DNA from: Kribbella antiqua
GTDB lineage: Bacteria; Actinomycetota; Actinomycetes; Propionibacteriales; Kribbellaceae
DNA length: 64,000 nucleotides
NCBI RefSeq assembly: GCF_004345665.1
Contig: NZ_SLWR01000006.1
Location: forward strand, 1 to 64,000
Direction of reading: 5' to 3'
The notes beneath the pieces are model-generated. The model was given only the letters and a program-made list of their open reading frames with translations. It did not search any database and was not told the origin of the DNA. The translations under genes were made by a program, and so were the position numbers. Shown here piece by piece: positions 41,011-50,783 of this stretch; position 1 is the stretch's first letter, and each line of letters starts with the position of its first letter.

Positions 41011-42330
41011 ATGAGTGCAGTGGTTGAGGGGTTTGCCGGGGACATCATCGAGCCGGGTGCGGCGGAGTACGAATCGGCCAGCCGGTCGGTCCTGGCTGTT
41101 GGTAGTCCGGCCTATGTTCTGCGACCCAAGAGCGTCGAAGACGTGCAGGCGGGGGTCAGATTCGCCGCCGAGGCAGGGCTTGTGCTCTCTGTACGGGGCG
41201 GTGGTCACAGCTTCCCCGGCTTCAGTACCAACGACGGTGGGGTCGTGATCGACCTCGGCCAGCTGGCGAACGTCGAGGTCGGCGAGCGAAACGTCGTACG
41301 GATCGGTGGCGGGGCCAACTGGGGTCAGGTCGCGGCTGCCTTGGCGCCGTACGGCCTGGCGATCTCCTCGGGCGACACCAAGAGCGTCGGCGTCGGCGGG
41401 CTGACGTTGACCGGCGGCATCGGCTGGAAGGTCCGGAAGTACGGCCTGGCCCTGGACAGTCTGGTCGCCGCGGAAGTGGTCACCGCCAACGGAGAAGTCG
41501 TACGGGCGAGCGCCGACGAGAACCCGGAGCTGTTCTGGGCGATCCGCGGTGGCGGCGGCAACTTCGGCATCGTGACCGCCTTCGAGTTCGCGGCGCACCC
41601 GACCACGGACGTCTTCTTCGGCAAGATCGCCTTCCCGGCCGCGGAGGCGGCCACCGTGCTTCAGGGATGGGCGGACTACCTCCGCACGGCCCCCGAAGAA
41701 CTCACCTGCGTTGTGACCTTCGCCAACCCGTTCGCCGGCGGACCGAACGCGCCGGTCGAGATCGAGATCGCGTACGACGGTGATGACGCCGAGCGTGCCG
41801 CGGAGGCGATCGACCCGATCCGCCGGCTCGGCACGGTGATCGAGGACAGTGTTGCGCTGACTCCGTACGTGGACATCCTGGTGGACGGCATGGTCCCGCC
41901 GCCTGGCATCCAGTTTGTTGCCCGGAGCGCGTTCGTCAACAAGGAATCGGTCTCCGAGGTGCTGAGCATCCTTGCCGAGGTCGGGACGTCCGAAGGGTCG
42001 CCGATCATCTCCGTGCGCAGCGTCGGCGGTGCGGTGTCCCGAGTCGCCGACGATGAAACCGCCTACGCGCATCGCCAAGCGGAGCTGATGTTCGTCACCA
42101 ACACTGTCGGTCCGAAGCCGGACATCGACGCGGCTCGCCCGGCGCTGGACGCGATCTGGGCACGGCTCGCACCGCACGTCAGCGGCGCCTACGCGAACTT
42201 CCTTGCCGGCACCACCGAGGAGGATGTCGCGGCGATCTATCCGGCCGAGACGTATCAGCGGCTGGTGGCGGTCAAGCGCCAGTACGACGCCGGCAACCTC
42301 TTCGCCGGCAATCACAACATCCGGCCGTAA
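41011..42330 (+). CDS. FAD-linked oxidase, BBE family
   Basis: 439 residues; the ATG at 41011 has GGAGG seven bases upstream, which decides against the GTG at 40999. The PCMH-type FAD domain has LSVRGGGHSFPGF, whose His is the usual 8-alpha-histidyl attachment site. The second attachment region reads LTLTGGIGWKVRKYGLALDS with no Cys, so FAD is likely attached once, not twice. A C-terminal berberine-bridge segment (YAGNL-like DAGNLFAGNHNIRP) ends the protein. Relatives oxidise sugars, aclacinomycin-type aglycones or other alcohols; the substrate is unknown. Confidence 0.9.
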   Translation: MSAVVEGFAGDIIEPGAAEYESASRSVLAVGSPAYVLRPKSVEDVQAGVRFAAEAGLVLSVRGGGHSFPGFSTNDGGVVIDLGQLANVEVGERNVVRIGGGANWGQVAAALAPYGLAISSGDTKSVGVGGLTLTGGIGWKVRKYGLALDSLVAAEVVTANGEVVRASADENPELFWAIRGGGGNFGIVTAFEFAAHPTTDVFFGKIAFPAAEAATVLQGWADYLRTAPEELTCVVTFANPFAGGPNAPVEIEIAYDGDDAERAAEAIDPIRRLGTVIEDSVALTPYVDILVDGMVPPPGIQFVARSAFVNKESVSEVLSILAEVGTSEGSPIISVRSVGGAVSRVADDETAYAHRQAELMFVTNTVGPKPDIDAARPALDAIWARLAPHVSGAYANFLAGTTEEDVAAIYPAETYQRLVAVKRQYDAGNLFAGNHNIRP

Positions 42331-42612
42331 CAGAAAGACACGGGAAAACCTGCATTTGCGCAAGGAGGTGGGTGGATACGGCGGGTGATCAGGGTGGCAG
42401 GGCGCGGTTTGGCGTCGTTCCGGGAAGAATCGGGCCGCCCGCCGGGCGGGCGAATTGTATTGGTGACGAATAGTTACCGTTGCTAGTGGCAACCAAATGT
42501 CACAGCGCGGAAAACGGTCGGTGAAGTCGCTACCGAACTGTCCGTGAGCGGTCGTACTCTCCGTCTGTTCAGCCGCGTTCCGCGGGGGGACCGCCCACGT
42601 CGGAGGGGAAGC
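42331..42612. other. Intergenic region before the subtilase gene
   Basis: About 280 bases. It holds a compact GC dyad (CGCCCGCC at 42436-42443, GGCGGGCG at 42445-42452) that could terminate the oxidase transcript. A lower-GC patch (GAATTGTATTGG, then GAATAGTTACCGTTG) at about 42453-42482 likely contains the promoter of the downstream protease. Confidence 0.45.
42436..42452. terminator. Possible GC-rich terminator after the FAD oxidase
   Basis: Arms CGCCCGCC and GGCGGGCG are exact inverted copies around a single G. There is no T-run, so the terminator call is weak. Confidence 0.35.
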
Positions 42613-45600
42613 ATGAGACGACGCCTGTCATTCGGAGCCGCGTTCGTTGCCCTGACCACCTTGATCGTCGCACCGCTCACCGCGGCGCCGGTCCAGGCGG
42701 CGACCGGGGAGGACCCGCCGCCGACACCCACTCCGGCGACGCAGGTGCAGACGGCGATCGACGCCGTACTGTCGAAGCTCGATCCCAAGCTGGAAGCGCG
42801 GATGAAGAAAGGCGAGACGGCCCCGGTGGCCGTCTTCGCTACTGTCCAGGGCGACCCGACGCAGGCGCGCGAGGTGCTCGGTGACGCGCGCGTCGCGAAG
42901 TCCGGCGACACCGGCATCGTGCTGGGATCGATTCCTGTGCAGGCGCTGCCGAAGCTGGCCGCCGTACCGGGAGTGATCTCGATTCAGCCGGTCGAGCTCG
43001 GCAAGACCGGGCAGCCGCTGAACGACCCCGACCCCGAGCTGCACCAGGCGCCGACCAAGGCCGAGCAGCAGGCGGCGGTCGCCAAGATCAAGACCGACGA
43101 GGTCCCGTACGACGAGGCGCCGCCGCTGAAGAAGTCGAACTTCGACAAGCTCCGGCACCAGAACCTGCTGGACGCCAAGTCGCACAACTTCACCGGCGCC
43201 TGGAACGCGGGCTTCACCGGCAGCGGCGTGACCGTCGGCGTACTCGACGGCGGCACCGACTTCGGCCACCCGGACCTGCTGAACACCTGGCAGACCTGGA
43301 CCGGCCAGACCGGCGCGGAGGCCGGCTGGAACGGCTGGCCGAAGGCGTTCGACCCCTACGGCACCCTGCAGTGGCTGGCCGCGCCGGCGCAGATCGACCA
43401 GGGCCTGTCCTGGTACACGAAGACCACCGCGGCGACCTGCACCAAGTCGGGAGCGACCTGCAGCCTCGACTTCGCCACCAAGACCGGCCCGTCGCGCAAC
43501 TTCAGCGCACCGACAGGGACCAAGCAGCACACGTACGACTTCCCGGCGGCGTGGAGCAAGTCCGGCAAGGTCATGCTCGGCAGCCACCCGGACGACCACC
43601 TGCTCCAGCTGTACGGCGAGCGCCCGGCCTTCCTGGTCACCGACCCGCACACCGCCGGCGTCTACGACACGGTGTACGTCGACCTCGACGACGACCACTC
43701 GTTCGCCGACGAGAAGCCGGTCACCAAGGAGTCGCCCGCGTCGTACCGCGACATGAACGGCGACGGCTACACCGACCTGTCCGGCGGATTGCTGTACTAC
43801 ATCTCCGACGGCAAGACCCCGATCCCCGGTGGTCTGGATGCCTTCGGCGTCGACGACACGTCGTACAAGTCCGGTGAGCTGCTGGCGTGGACCGGCGACT
43901 TCGACCCGGCGATCGAGGGCCACGGCACGCTGACCGCGTCGAACATCGTCGGTCAGGCGGTCATCAACGGCAAGGCACCGACGTTCAAGGACATCCCCGG
44001 CGGCACGTACGCGGGCGCCGTACTGGGTGGAGCTCCGCACGCGAAGCTCGCACCGTTCGGTGACATCTACCTCGGCTTCGACTTCTCCACCCAGTTCGGG
44101 TACCTGCTGTCCACCCGGCAGGGCGTCGACGTCACCTCCAACTCGTACGGGCAGTCCGACGTCGACAACGACGGCTGGGACGCGGCGAGCCAGGAAGCCG
44201 ACGTCATCTACGACGGCTACAAGACGACCCCGCTGTTCTCGACGGGCAACGGCGCACCCGGTTTCGGTACGACGGGATCGCCCGCACCCACGGCCGGGAT
44301 CGAGGTCGGCGCGTCGACACAGTTCGGCGGCACCGGCTGGGACTCGATCGTGCGTACCAAGCAGATCATGGACAACGACGTGATGGTCTGGTCCAACCGC
44401 GGCTTCGGCGCGAACGCCACCAACGGCGTCGATGTCGTTGCCGACGGCGCCTATGCGCCCGGCGACGCGACCCTGAACACCGTCCTCGACGGACGGAACG
44501 CATGGGTCAGCTGGGGCGGCACCAGCCGCTCAACCCCGGTCGCAGTCGGCGCGACAGCGCTCGTCTACCAGGCGTACAAGAAGGCCCACGGTGGCCAGGT
44601 CCCGGCCGGCTTCTACCAGAACGCGAAGGACATCCTGAAGTCCTCCGCCAAGGACCTCGGGTACGACGCCAACGTGCAGGGCTCAGGTTCGGTCGACGCC
44701 GGCAAAGCGGTGGCCAGCGCGGTCGGCCAGCGGGCGAGCGTCTCGCCATCGCAGTGGCGCGTCGGCGACTACCGCGGCACCGAGTACCCGGTCTTCGCGA
44801 ACATCATCTCGCCCGGTTCTTCCGATGCGCAGAAGTTCACTTTGCAAGGCCCCGGCGTCTGGCAGGTCAGCGACCGGCAGCTGACCCGGACGGCGAGTGA
44901 CACGATCTCCTTCACCAGCAAGGATCTGAGCCAGGAGAGCACCGGCAACTTCAACGCACCCGACTATCTGATCAACCTGACGAACAAGGTCAAACAGCAT
45001 CGGGACGCCGATCTGATGGTGGTCAAACTCGAGTACCCGCGGTCGGAGTTCGACGGTGACAAGAACCTCACTGAGGACCAGGCCTGGCGGCTGCTCACCT
45101 ACAACTGGACGGACGTCAACCACGACGGCAAGCTGTGGACCGACAAGAACCACAACGGCGTCGTCAACCACACCGACAAGACGACCAGCTCGAACATCGA
45201 CGGCTTCAAAGACCTCGACTTCGCCAAGTCGGAGATGGAGCAAGGCGAGTACGGCCGGTTCATGTACCACCGGGCCGGTGCGAACGCACTGCAGTCCTGG
45301 GTCCGCGACCCCGCTCAGCGGATGGCCGACGGACTGTTCCTCGGCCTGCAGCACTCGGCGAAGAACACCTCGATCCCGGTCACGCACTTCATGATCTCGA
45401 TCGACTGGTACAAGAACAGCGACTGGAAGTGGGTCACCACGCCTCGGTACGCGACTGGCTCCTTCACCGCCTCGATCAAGGTGCCGTCGAGTGCGCCGTA
45501 CGGGATGTACTCGGGCGCCGTCGTACTGACGCGCGGCTCGGACTCGATGGTGGTGCCGGTGTCGGTCGCGGTAGCGGCGAAGGCGACGCAGGACGCTAGC

Positions 45601-46719
45601 GGCAAGATCACCGGCGCGGTCACCTTCGGCGGCTCGGATGTCGCGAAGGCGCAGCAGAACCTGACCTACGACAACGGGTCGGTGTTCGGTGCGAACGACT
45701 GGACCTGGCGAGCCGAGTCAGGTGACTGGCGGTTCTTCTATCTCGACGTACCGAAGACACCGGCGGAGGGCACGAAGTTCCTGGCCAACACGACCTGGGA
45801 CGACTCCGGTCCGTACACCGACCTCGACACGTTGATCATGGGCCGGTCGGTGAACCACTTCCAGCTCGAACCCGACTCGGTGTTCGGGGCGCCGTACACG
45901 CTCGACACGGTGGGGAAGAGTCCGAACACCAATGTGCGTGCGGGTGTCTGGGCGTTCAACACCGCGACCGGTGGGCCGGCCGATGTGGTCACGGCGCCTG
46001 CGCAGGAAGGGCTGCAGGCGGTCGCGTTGCACCAGGTCGGGTGGCAGGGCGATCAGTTCAACACGCCGTTCAAGGTGCAACTGGGTAGCGCGTCCGTCTC
46101 GCCGTCGTCTGTCGAACAGACGGCGACCGGGAACACGGGTGGCTTCGATGTGAAGTTCGAGTCGAGTGTGCCGCTGGACGGTTTGGCGGCAGCCGGGTTC
46201 GGGCTCAGCCAGCCTTCGACGACGACCGAGGTGGCGCAGCAGGACGACCCGGACGACCCGTCGACGGCGAGCGTGAAGAAGAACATCACGCTGTCGCACG
46301 CGTCCCGGCTGTCGGTGAGTACTGCGCTGAACACCGACGACCTGGATCTGTACGTCGTCCGCGACGCCAACAACGACGGGGTGTTCTCACCGTCGGAGAT
46401 CGTCGCCTCGTCCGCCGGCGGTACGGCGAACGAGTCGGTGAACCTGGTCAGCCCGCCCGACGGCAACTACCAGATCTGGGTCCACGGCTACTCGGTCTCC
46501 GGTACGCCGTCCTTCACCCTCAACGTCAACGCCGTCCAAGGCAACGACCTGACGGTGACCGGTGCGCCCACCGGCGCGGTCCCGGCCAACACCCCGGTGA
46601 CTCTCCACGTGACCTACGACAAGGCCATGACCCCCGGCCAGACCTACAACGGCGAACTCCTCCTCGGCCCCACCACGGCCCCGTCCGCCCTGTCGGTCCC
46701 GATCAAGCTCACCAGATAA
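42613..46719 (+). CDS. Large secreted subtilisin-family (S8) protease
   Basis: 1368 residues. The ATG at 42613 has GGAGGGG upstream and opens a clear signal peptide (RRRLSFGAAFVALTTLIVAP, cleavage near VQA-AT). A propeptide region covers about 60-180. The catalytic triad is Asp212 in GVLDGGTDFGHPDL, His437 in EGHGTLTASNIVG and Ser638 in GGTSRSTPVAVG. The wide spacing between Asp and His reflects a large insertion (about 220-430). The C-terminal half (about 690-1368) is beta-rich with EF-hand-like Asp motifs (DVNHDGKLWTDKNHNG, VVRDANNDGVFSPSE). There is no LPxTG anchor. Two strong terminators follow. Confidence 0.93.
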   Translation: MRRRLSFGAAFVALTTLIVAPLTAAPVQAATGEDPPPTPTPATQVQTAIDAVLSKLDPKLEARMKKGETAPVAVFATVQGDPTQAREVLGDARVAKSGDTGIVLGSIPVQALPKLAAVPGVISIQPVELGKTGQPLNDPDPELHQAPTKAEQQAAVAKIKTDEVPYDEAPPLKKSNFDKLRHQNLLDAKSHNFTGAWNAGFTGSGVTVGVLDGGTDFGHPDLLNTWQTWTGQTGAEAGWNGWPKAFDPYGTLQWLAAPAQIDQGLSWYTKTTAATCTKSGATCSLDFATKTGPSRNFSAPTGTKQHTYDFPAAWSKSGKVMLGSHPDDHLLQLYGERPAFLVTDPHTAGVYDTVYVDLDDDHSFADEKPVTKESPASYRDMNGDGYTDLSGGLLYYISDGKTPIPGGLDAFGVDDTSYKSGELLAWTGDFDPAIEGHGTLTASNIVGQAVINGKAPTFKDIPGGTYAGAVLGGAPHAKLAPFGDIYLGFDFSTQFGYLLSTRQGVDVTSNSYGQSDVDNDGWDAASQEADVIYDGYKTTPLFSTGNGAPGFGTTGSPAPTAGIEVGASTQFGGTGWDSIVRTKQIMDNDVMVWSNRGFGANATNGVDVVADGAYAPGDATLNTVLDGRNAWVSWGGTSRSTPVAVGATALVYQAYKKAHGGQVPAGFYQNAKDILKSSAKDLGYDANVQGSGSVDAGKAVASAVGQRASVSPSQWRVGDYRGTEYPVFANIISPGSSDAQKFTLQGPGVWQVSDRQLTRTASDTISFTSKDLSQESTGNFNAPDYLINLTNKVKQHRDADLMVVKLEYPRSEFDGDKNLTEDQAWRLLTYNWTDVNHDGKLWTDKNHNGVVNHTDKTTSSNIDGFKDLDFAKSEMEQGEYGRFMYHRAGANALQSWVRDPAQRMADGLFLGLQHSAKNTSIPVTHFMISIDWYKNSDWKWVTTPRYATGSFTASIKVPSSAPYGMYSGAVVLTRGSDSMVVPVSVAVAAKATQDASGKITGAVTFGGSDVAKAQQNLTYDNGSVFGANDWTWRAESGDWRFFYLDVPKTPAEGTKFLANTTWDDSGPYTDLDTLIMGRSVNHFQLEPDSVFGAPYTLDTVGKSPNTNVRAGVWAFNTATGGPADVVTAPAQEGLQAVALHQVGWQGDQFNTPFKVQLGSASVSPSSVEQTATGNTGGFDVKFESSVPLDGLAAAGFGLSQPSTTTEVAQQDDPDDPSTASVKKNITLSHASRLSVSTALNTDDLDLYVVRDANNDGVFSPSEIVASSAGGTANESVNLVSPPDGNYQIWVHGYSVSGTPSFTLNVNAVQGNDLTVTGAPTGAVPANTPVTLHVTYDKAMTPGQTYNGELLLGPTTAPSALSVPIKLTR

Positions 46720-46728
46720 CCCCAGCCG

Positions 46729-46762
46729 TGGGGTGTCCCGCGACCCCTCCCGGGACACCCCA
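46729..46762. terminator. Terminator hairpin 1 after the subtilase
   Basis: TGGGGTGTCCCG (46729-46740) and CGGGACACCCCA (46751-46762) make a perfect 12-bp stem with a 10-nt loop, nine bases after the stop codon. Confidence 0.8.
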
Positions 46763-46774
46763 CATCCAACGAAA

Positions 46775-46805
46775 AGCCCCGGCGACCGTAGTGGTCGCCG
46801 GGGCT
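46775..46805. terminator. Terminator hairpin 2, bidirectional
   Basis: AGCCCCGGCGACC (46775-46787) and GGTCGCCGGGGCT (46793-46805) form a perfect 13-bp stem with a 5-nt loop. A-run on one side and TCTTT on the other suit termination in both directions between convergent genes. Confidence 0.9.
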
Positions 46806-46824
46806 CTTTCGCGTGGTTTGTGGG

Positions 46825-47682
46825 TCAGAAGTCTCCGCCGCCGAAGTCGCCGCCGCCGAAGTCCCAGCCGCCGGAGTCGCCGCCGCTGTCGCCGAAGTCG
46901 AAGCCGCCGCCGTCGCCCGAGTCGCCGCCGCCGTCACCCCCGCCGTCGCCGCCATCACCGCCGTCGCTCTGGCCGGCTTCGTAGCCGGCCGCGTAGTCGC
47001 CGTAGCCGCCGCCGGCGAACATGCCGCCCAGCATGGTGCCGAGGAACATACCGGTCATCACGCCGCCGAGCGCGCCGAACATGCCCTGCGCGTACGGCGA
47101 GTAGGCCGGGCCGGCCTCCCAGTACGGCACCCGCTGCGGGCCGACCATGACCTTGCGGACGTCCGGCTCGGCGCCGGCGCGGACCCGCTCGGCGTCGGCG
47201 GCACAGGCCGGCACCTCACGCGGCGCGCCGCCCGGCGGCGACCACATCACGTCCTCCACGGACGGGCCGTGCTGCGGGTTGAAGAAGCAGGACGGACGCC
47301 GCTGGGGCAGTGGCTCGCCGTTCACCCGGGCACGCACACACGCCGCCGCGTACCGGCCGTCCTCGAGGATCTCGATCACGTGCTTGATCTCGTCGGCCTG
47401 CGTGACCTTGCCGACCGCCTCTTTGGCCGACTCGTACGAGTCCAGGGCGCGCTGGTAGTCCTGGCGGGCGCCGTCACCGAGGTCCTTGCCGACCATGTCC
47501 AGGTCGAGGTCCTGCAGTTCCTCACCGAACCGGGTGATGTCCTCGTCGGCCGTCCGCTTCACGCCTTCGAGCTCGGCGGTGGTGATCTCGTGCTGCTTGC
47601 GGTTCTGCAGCTGGGTTCTTCGATAGGAGCGGTATGCCAGTACGGCGATCACCACGAGTGCGATGATCAAAATCGTGGTCAT
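46825..47682 (-). CDS. Membrane protein with Gly/Asp-rich C-terminal tail
   Basis: 285 residues from the ATG at 47682. One N-terminal helix (MTTILIIALVVIAVLAYRSY) is followed by a charged coiled region (about 25-110). A central domain has four Cys near CVRAR, SCFFNP and ACAAD. A second hydrophobic segment (FGALGGVMTGMFLGTMLGGM) precedes a low-complexity tail of GGDGG and FGGGDF repeats. The tail recalls secretion- or wall-associated proteins such as TPM/DUF1517 members, but no family is certain. Confidence 0.75.
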   Translation of the reverse strand: MTTILIIALVVIAVLAYRSYRRTQLQNRKQHEITTAELEGVKRTADEDITRFGEELQDLDLDMVGKDLGDGARQDYQRALDSYESAKEAVGKVTQADEIKHVIEILEDGRYAAACVRARVNGEPLPQRRPSCFFNPQHGPSVEDVMWSPPGGAPREVPACAADAERVRAGAEPDVRKVMVGPQRVPYWEAGPAYSPYAQGMFGALGGVMTGMFLGTMLGGMFAGGGYGDYAAGYEAGQSDGGDGGDGGGDGGGDSGDGGGFDFGDSGGDSGGWDFGGGDFGGGDF

Positions 47683-47899
47683 GACGGGCCTTCTCTCGCA
47701 GGTCTTTACGGCGAGCCTACCCAAACTCACAACTGACGCGGCGCGCCTCAGGCGTCGTCACTGCCTGAGGAAACGCCAAGAATTTCGGGCCGCACGCCAC
47801 GCAGGGTGACGACAATCCCGGGAAAGCGGTCACCCGGCGCGCATAATCGATTACCGCCGCCCAGCGACCGTTGTAAGACCCGCCGCGGAAGGCTGTGCC

Positions 47900-49504
47900 A
47901 TGAGCAAGACCTCCCGACTCCTGACAATCGCGGTGACCGGGCTGGCCCTCGCCGTGCCGCAGGCCCAGCCGGATCGCCAGTCGGTGCATCCGTCGACACA
48001 GTCGGTGCTTCCGGCGACACCCGAGCCGTCGCCGGCCGAGGCGTCGTACCAGGAGTTGGCACTCGATGGTCCGTCGGTCGCCGCCGAGACGAAACCGTTC
48101 GCAATGGTAGGGATCACCTGGCCGGAAGGCACGCGGCCGGTGGTGGCGAAGGTGCGTGTGCAACGCGACGGCCAATGGACCGAGTGGCAGCCGCTGGTCG
48201 TTGAGGACGAGCATGGTCCCGACCCGGCGACTCCGGAAGGGGCGGAGCGGTCCGGCACTGAGCCGCTGTGGGTCGGCGACGCGACTGGTGTGCAGGCCAG
48301 CGCTGTGACGATCGGTGGTTCGACGATCAGCGACGCGAAGGTCGTGCTCATCCAGCCCGGTGTGCTTACGACCGACGCCGACGAGCCGGCTGCTCAAAGT
48401 GTCGAGCCCGAAGCGAGTGGCACGCCGTACCCGATGCCGGGGATCATCAGCCGCCGCGGGTGGGGTGCCGACGAGCGGCTGCGGAGCCACAACGGGAAGG
48501 CTTGCGCGCGGCCGAAGTACACGACCACAGTGCAGGCCGCGTTCGTTCATCACACCGCCGATCGCAACAACTACACCCGCGCGCAGGTCCCGGCGATGAT
48601 CCGCGGGATGTACGCCTACCACGTGAAGAGCCGCGGCTGGTGCGATCTCGGCTACAACTTCCTCGTCGACCGCTTCGGCCGCGCGTTCGAGGGCCGGTAC
48701 GGCGGAACGTACCTGCCGGTGCTGGGCGCGCACACCGGCGCGTTCAACTCCAACTCGTTCGGTGTCGCGCTGATCGGCAACTTCGAGAAAGCCGCGCCCA
48801 CACAGGCGATGCTGGAGAAGACTGCCGAGGTGATCGCCTGGAAGCTGGACGCAAACTATCGGTCGCCGATGGCAACGATCGTGCTCGACGGCAGCCGGCT
48901 GTACACGATCTCCGGTCACCGCGACACGAAGGCAACAGCGTGTCCGGGCAACCAGTTGTACGGCAAGCTCGGTTGGCTGAGGCAACGAATCGACACGTTG
49001 ATCGGCGGCAGTGTCTCGACGCCGATCTACCGGTATGCGCGCAAGCTCGGGTTCGACCGCACGGGCCAGCCGTTCTGGGGTGAACACCCGACGCGGACCG
49101 GCTGGGCGACGTACTTCGGCATTCGCGATGTCTTCCATTCCGTTGCCACCGGCACCCATTCGACCCTCGGTGTGTTCCGCAACCGGTATCGCGGGCTCGG
49201 GGTGGACAACACCGTCCTCGGTCTGCCGCTCGGTGAGCAGCGCAATGGACGAGTTCGCGGCACGGCGGTGCAGTCGTTCCGGTACGGCGCCCTCTACTGG
49301 TCGAGGTCGACCGGCGCACGCCCGGTGACCGGCCGGATCTACCACAAGTACACCTCTTTGGGCGCCGAGCGATCGCGACTCGGTCTGCCGATCACCGATA
49401 TGTACAAGGTGAAGACCGGTCTCCGGCAGAAGTACCAGCGCGGCTGGCTCACCTACAACACCCGCCGCAACAGGGTCTACGTCCAATACCGGAGTGGCTC
49501 GTGA
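47900..49504 (+). CDS. PGRP-type N-acetylmuramoyl-L-alanine amidase with LGFP repeats
   Basis: 534 residues. The signal peptide (KTSRLLTIAVTGLALAVPQA) is followed by a beta-rich spacer and an amidase_2/PGRP domain (about 185-370). The zinc ligands are visible: His in AAFVHHTADR, His in ISGHRDTKATACPG and the Cys of the same motif. It also has YNFLVDRFGRAFEGRYGG and GVALIGNF. The C-terminus has LGFP-type wall-binding repeats (LGLPLGEQRNGRVRGTAVQS, LGAERSRLGLPITDMYKV). It cleaves the lactyl-peptide amide of peptidoglycan outside the cell. The stop overlaps the SpoIID-domain gene start. Confidence 0.95.
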   Translation: MSKTSRLLTIAVTGLALAVPQAQPDRQSVHPSTQSVLPATPEPSPAEASYQELALDGPSVAAETKPFAMVGITWPEGTRPVVAKVRVQRDGQWTEWQPLVVEDEHGPDPATPEGAERSGTEPLWVGDATGVQASAVTIGGSTISDAKVVLIQPGVLTTDADEPAAQSVEPEASGTPYPMPGIISRRGWGADERLRSHNGKACARPKYTTTVQAAFVHHTADRNNYTRAQVPAMIRGMYAYHVKSRGWCDLGYNFLVDRFGRAFEGRYGGTYLPVLGAHTGAFNSNSFGVALIGNFEKAAPTQAMLEKTAEVIAWKLDANYRSPMATIVLDGSRLYTISGHRDTKATACPGNQLYGKLGWLRQRIDTLIGGSVSTPIYRYARKLGFDRTGQPFWGEHPTRTGWATYFGIRDVFHSVATGTHSTLGVFRNRYRGLGVDNTVLGLPLGEQRNGRVRGTAVQSFRYGALYWSRSTGARPVTGRIYHKYTSLGAERSRLGLPITDMYKVKTGLRQKYQRGWLTYNTRRNRVYVQYRSGS

Positions 49505-50706
49505 AACGCATCGTCGTCATCGTCATCGTCGCGTCCACGCTGATCAGCGCGACCGCGGAGGCCCGCGAGTTCGAGCCGACCGCGGCGCCGGACACCACCA
49601 TCAGCGGCCGCGGCTTCGGCCACGGTCGCGGGATGTCCCAGTACGGCGCTCAGGGCGCGGCCATCGCGGGGAAGTCGGTCAAGCAGATCCTCGACTTCTA
49701 CTACCCGGGAACGTCGGTGGGCAAGGCAACCGGCAACATCCGGGTTCGGATCACCGCGGACACCAACGACGGCGTCCGGGTCGTTCCCGCCAACAACCTC
49801 CGGGTCCGCTCGCTGAAGACCGGCTCGGTCTGGACGTTGCCGAAGGCATCGACCCGGAACCAGTGGTCGATCGACCCGTACGGCGATCATGCGACCCGGA
49901 TCAGCTCGTTCAACGCCACGACCCGGAAATGGACGCTGTGGAAGACCTTCCTCGGGATGGCGCAGTTCGATGGCGCGTCGGTCACCGGCCTGATCCTGCC
50001 CAGCGGAGAGGTACGGCGCTTTCGCGGCACGCTCCGGGCGGTCGACGTGTCCGGCCCTCATCTGGACACCGTGAACGTCGTCGACCTGGAGCACTACCTG
50101 CGTGGCGTCGTACCGCGGGAGGCCTTGTCCAGTTGGCGTCCGGCGGCTCTGCAGGCACAGGCTGTTGCCGCACGCACCTATTCCGTCTACCACCGGAGCC
50201 GGTCGGCGAGCCGCGCGTACGACCTCTGTGACACCATCGCCTGCCAGGTGTACGGCGGCTACAACTCGGAGAAGGCGTCGACGACCACCGCGATCGCCGC
50301 GACCGCGGGGCAGATCCGGCTGTACCAGGGCAAGCCGATCATCGCCGAGTTCTCCTCGTCCAACGGCGGCGCGACGGCGACCGGCGCGGTGCCGTACCAG
50401 GTAATGAAACTGGACAGCTGGGACGCGTATCCCGGCAACGGGAATCCGAACGTCACCTGGACCGTCACGCGGACGGCCGCGGAGGTGGAGGCGACGTTCG
50501 ATGTCGGGTCGATCCGGAGTCTGCGGGTACTGACCCGGACCGGCGTCGGGCCGGGCGGCGGGCGGGCGCTGACCGTGGAGGCGGTCGGCTCGAAGGGTCG
50601 GCGGGTGCTGACCGCTGACCAGGTCCGCGGCCGGCTGCATCTGAAGTCCGGCTGGTTCGCGTTCGTGCCGAGCCCGCTTGATATACCAACTGATCCCCTG
50701 CGCTGA
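49501..50706 (+). CDS. SpoIID/LytB-domain secreted protein
   Basis: 401 residues from a GTG overlapping the amidase stop (GTGA). A signal peptide (MKRIVVIVIVASTLISATAE) precedes GRGFGHGRGMSQYGAQGAA. The SpoIID core follows: DLEHYLRGVVPREALSSW and ALQAQAVAARTYSVYH, with Glu in PREA as the likely catalytic residue. Two Cys (DLCDTIACQVYGG) probably form a disulfide. In Bacillus SpoIID the GHGxGMSQYGA motif lies near the C-terminus; here it is N-terminal. SpoIID is a lytic transglycosylase acting on glycan freed of stem peptides, which makes pairing with an amidase mechanistically sensible. Confidence 0.92.
   Translation: MKRIVVIVIVASTLISATAEAREFEPTAAPDTTISGRGFGHGRGMSQYGAQGAAIAGKSVKQILDFYYPGTSVGKATGNIRVRITADTNDGVRVVPANNLRVRSLKTGSVWTLPKASTRNQWSIDPYGDHATRISSFNATTRKWTLWKTFLGMAQFDGASVTGLILPSGEVRRFRGTLRAVDVSGPHLDTVNVVDLEHYLRGVVPREALSSWRPAALQAQAVAARTYSVYHRSRSASRAYDLCDTIACQVYGGYNSEKASTTTAIAATAGQIRLYQGKPIIAEFSSSNGGATATGAVPYQVMKLDSWDAYPGNGNPNVTWTVTRTAAEVEATFDVGSIRSLRVLTRTGVGPGGGRALTVEAVGSKGRRVLTADQVRGRLHLKSGWFAFVPSPLDIPTDPLR
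50678..50689. promoter_or_regulatory. Near-palindromic site 1 upstream of GH76
   Basis: TTGATATACCAA lies over the last codons of the SpoIID-domain gene. It is the exact reverse complement of site 2 (50797-50808) and 11/12 identical to the palindrome TTGGTATACCAA. A GntR- or LacI-type repressor is plausible. Confidence 0.5.
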
Positions 50707-50783
50707 CCCATTGACGCCGCATCCCTGCGCCGGTTACAACGTGACATCGCTGTCAACCGCCACCGCCCAGGAGGAGCAGGTCG

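Noticed and set aside
47731..47899. c-di-AMP (ydaO-type) riboswitch before the amidase gene
   Set aside because: Such riboswitches often precede wall hydrolase genes in actinomycetes, but the conserved core could not be found here.
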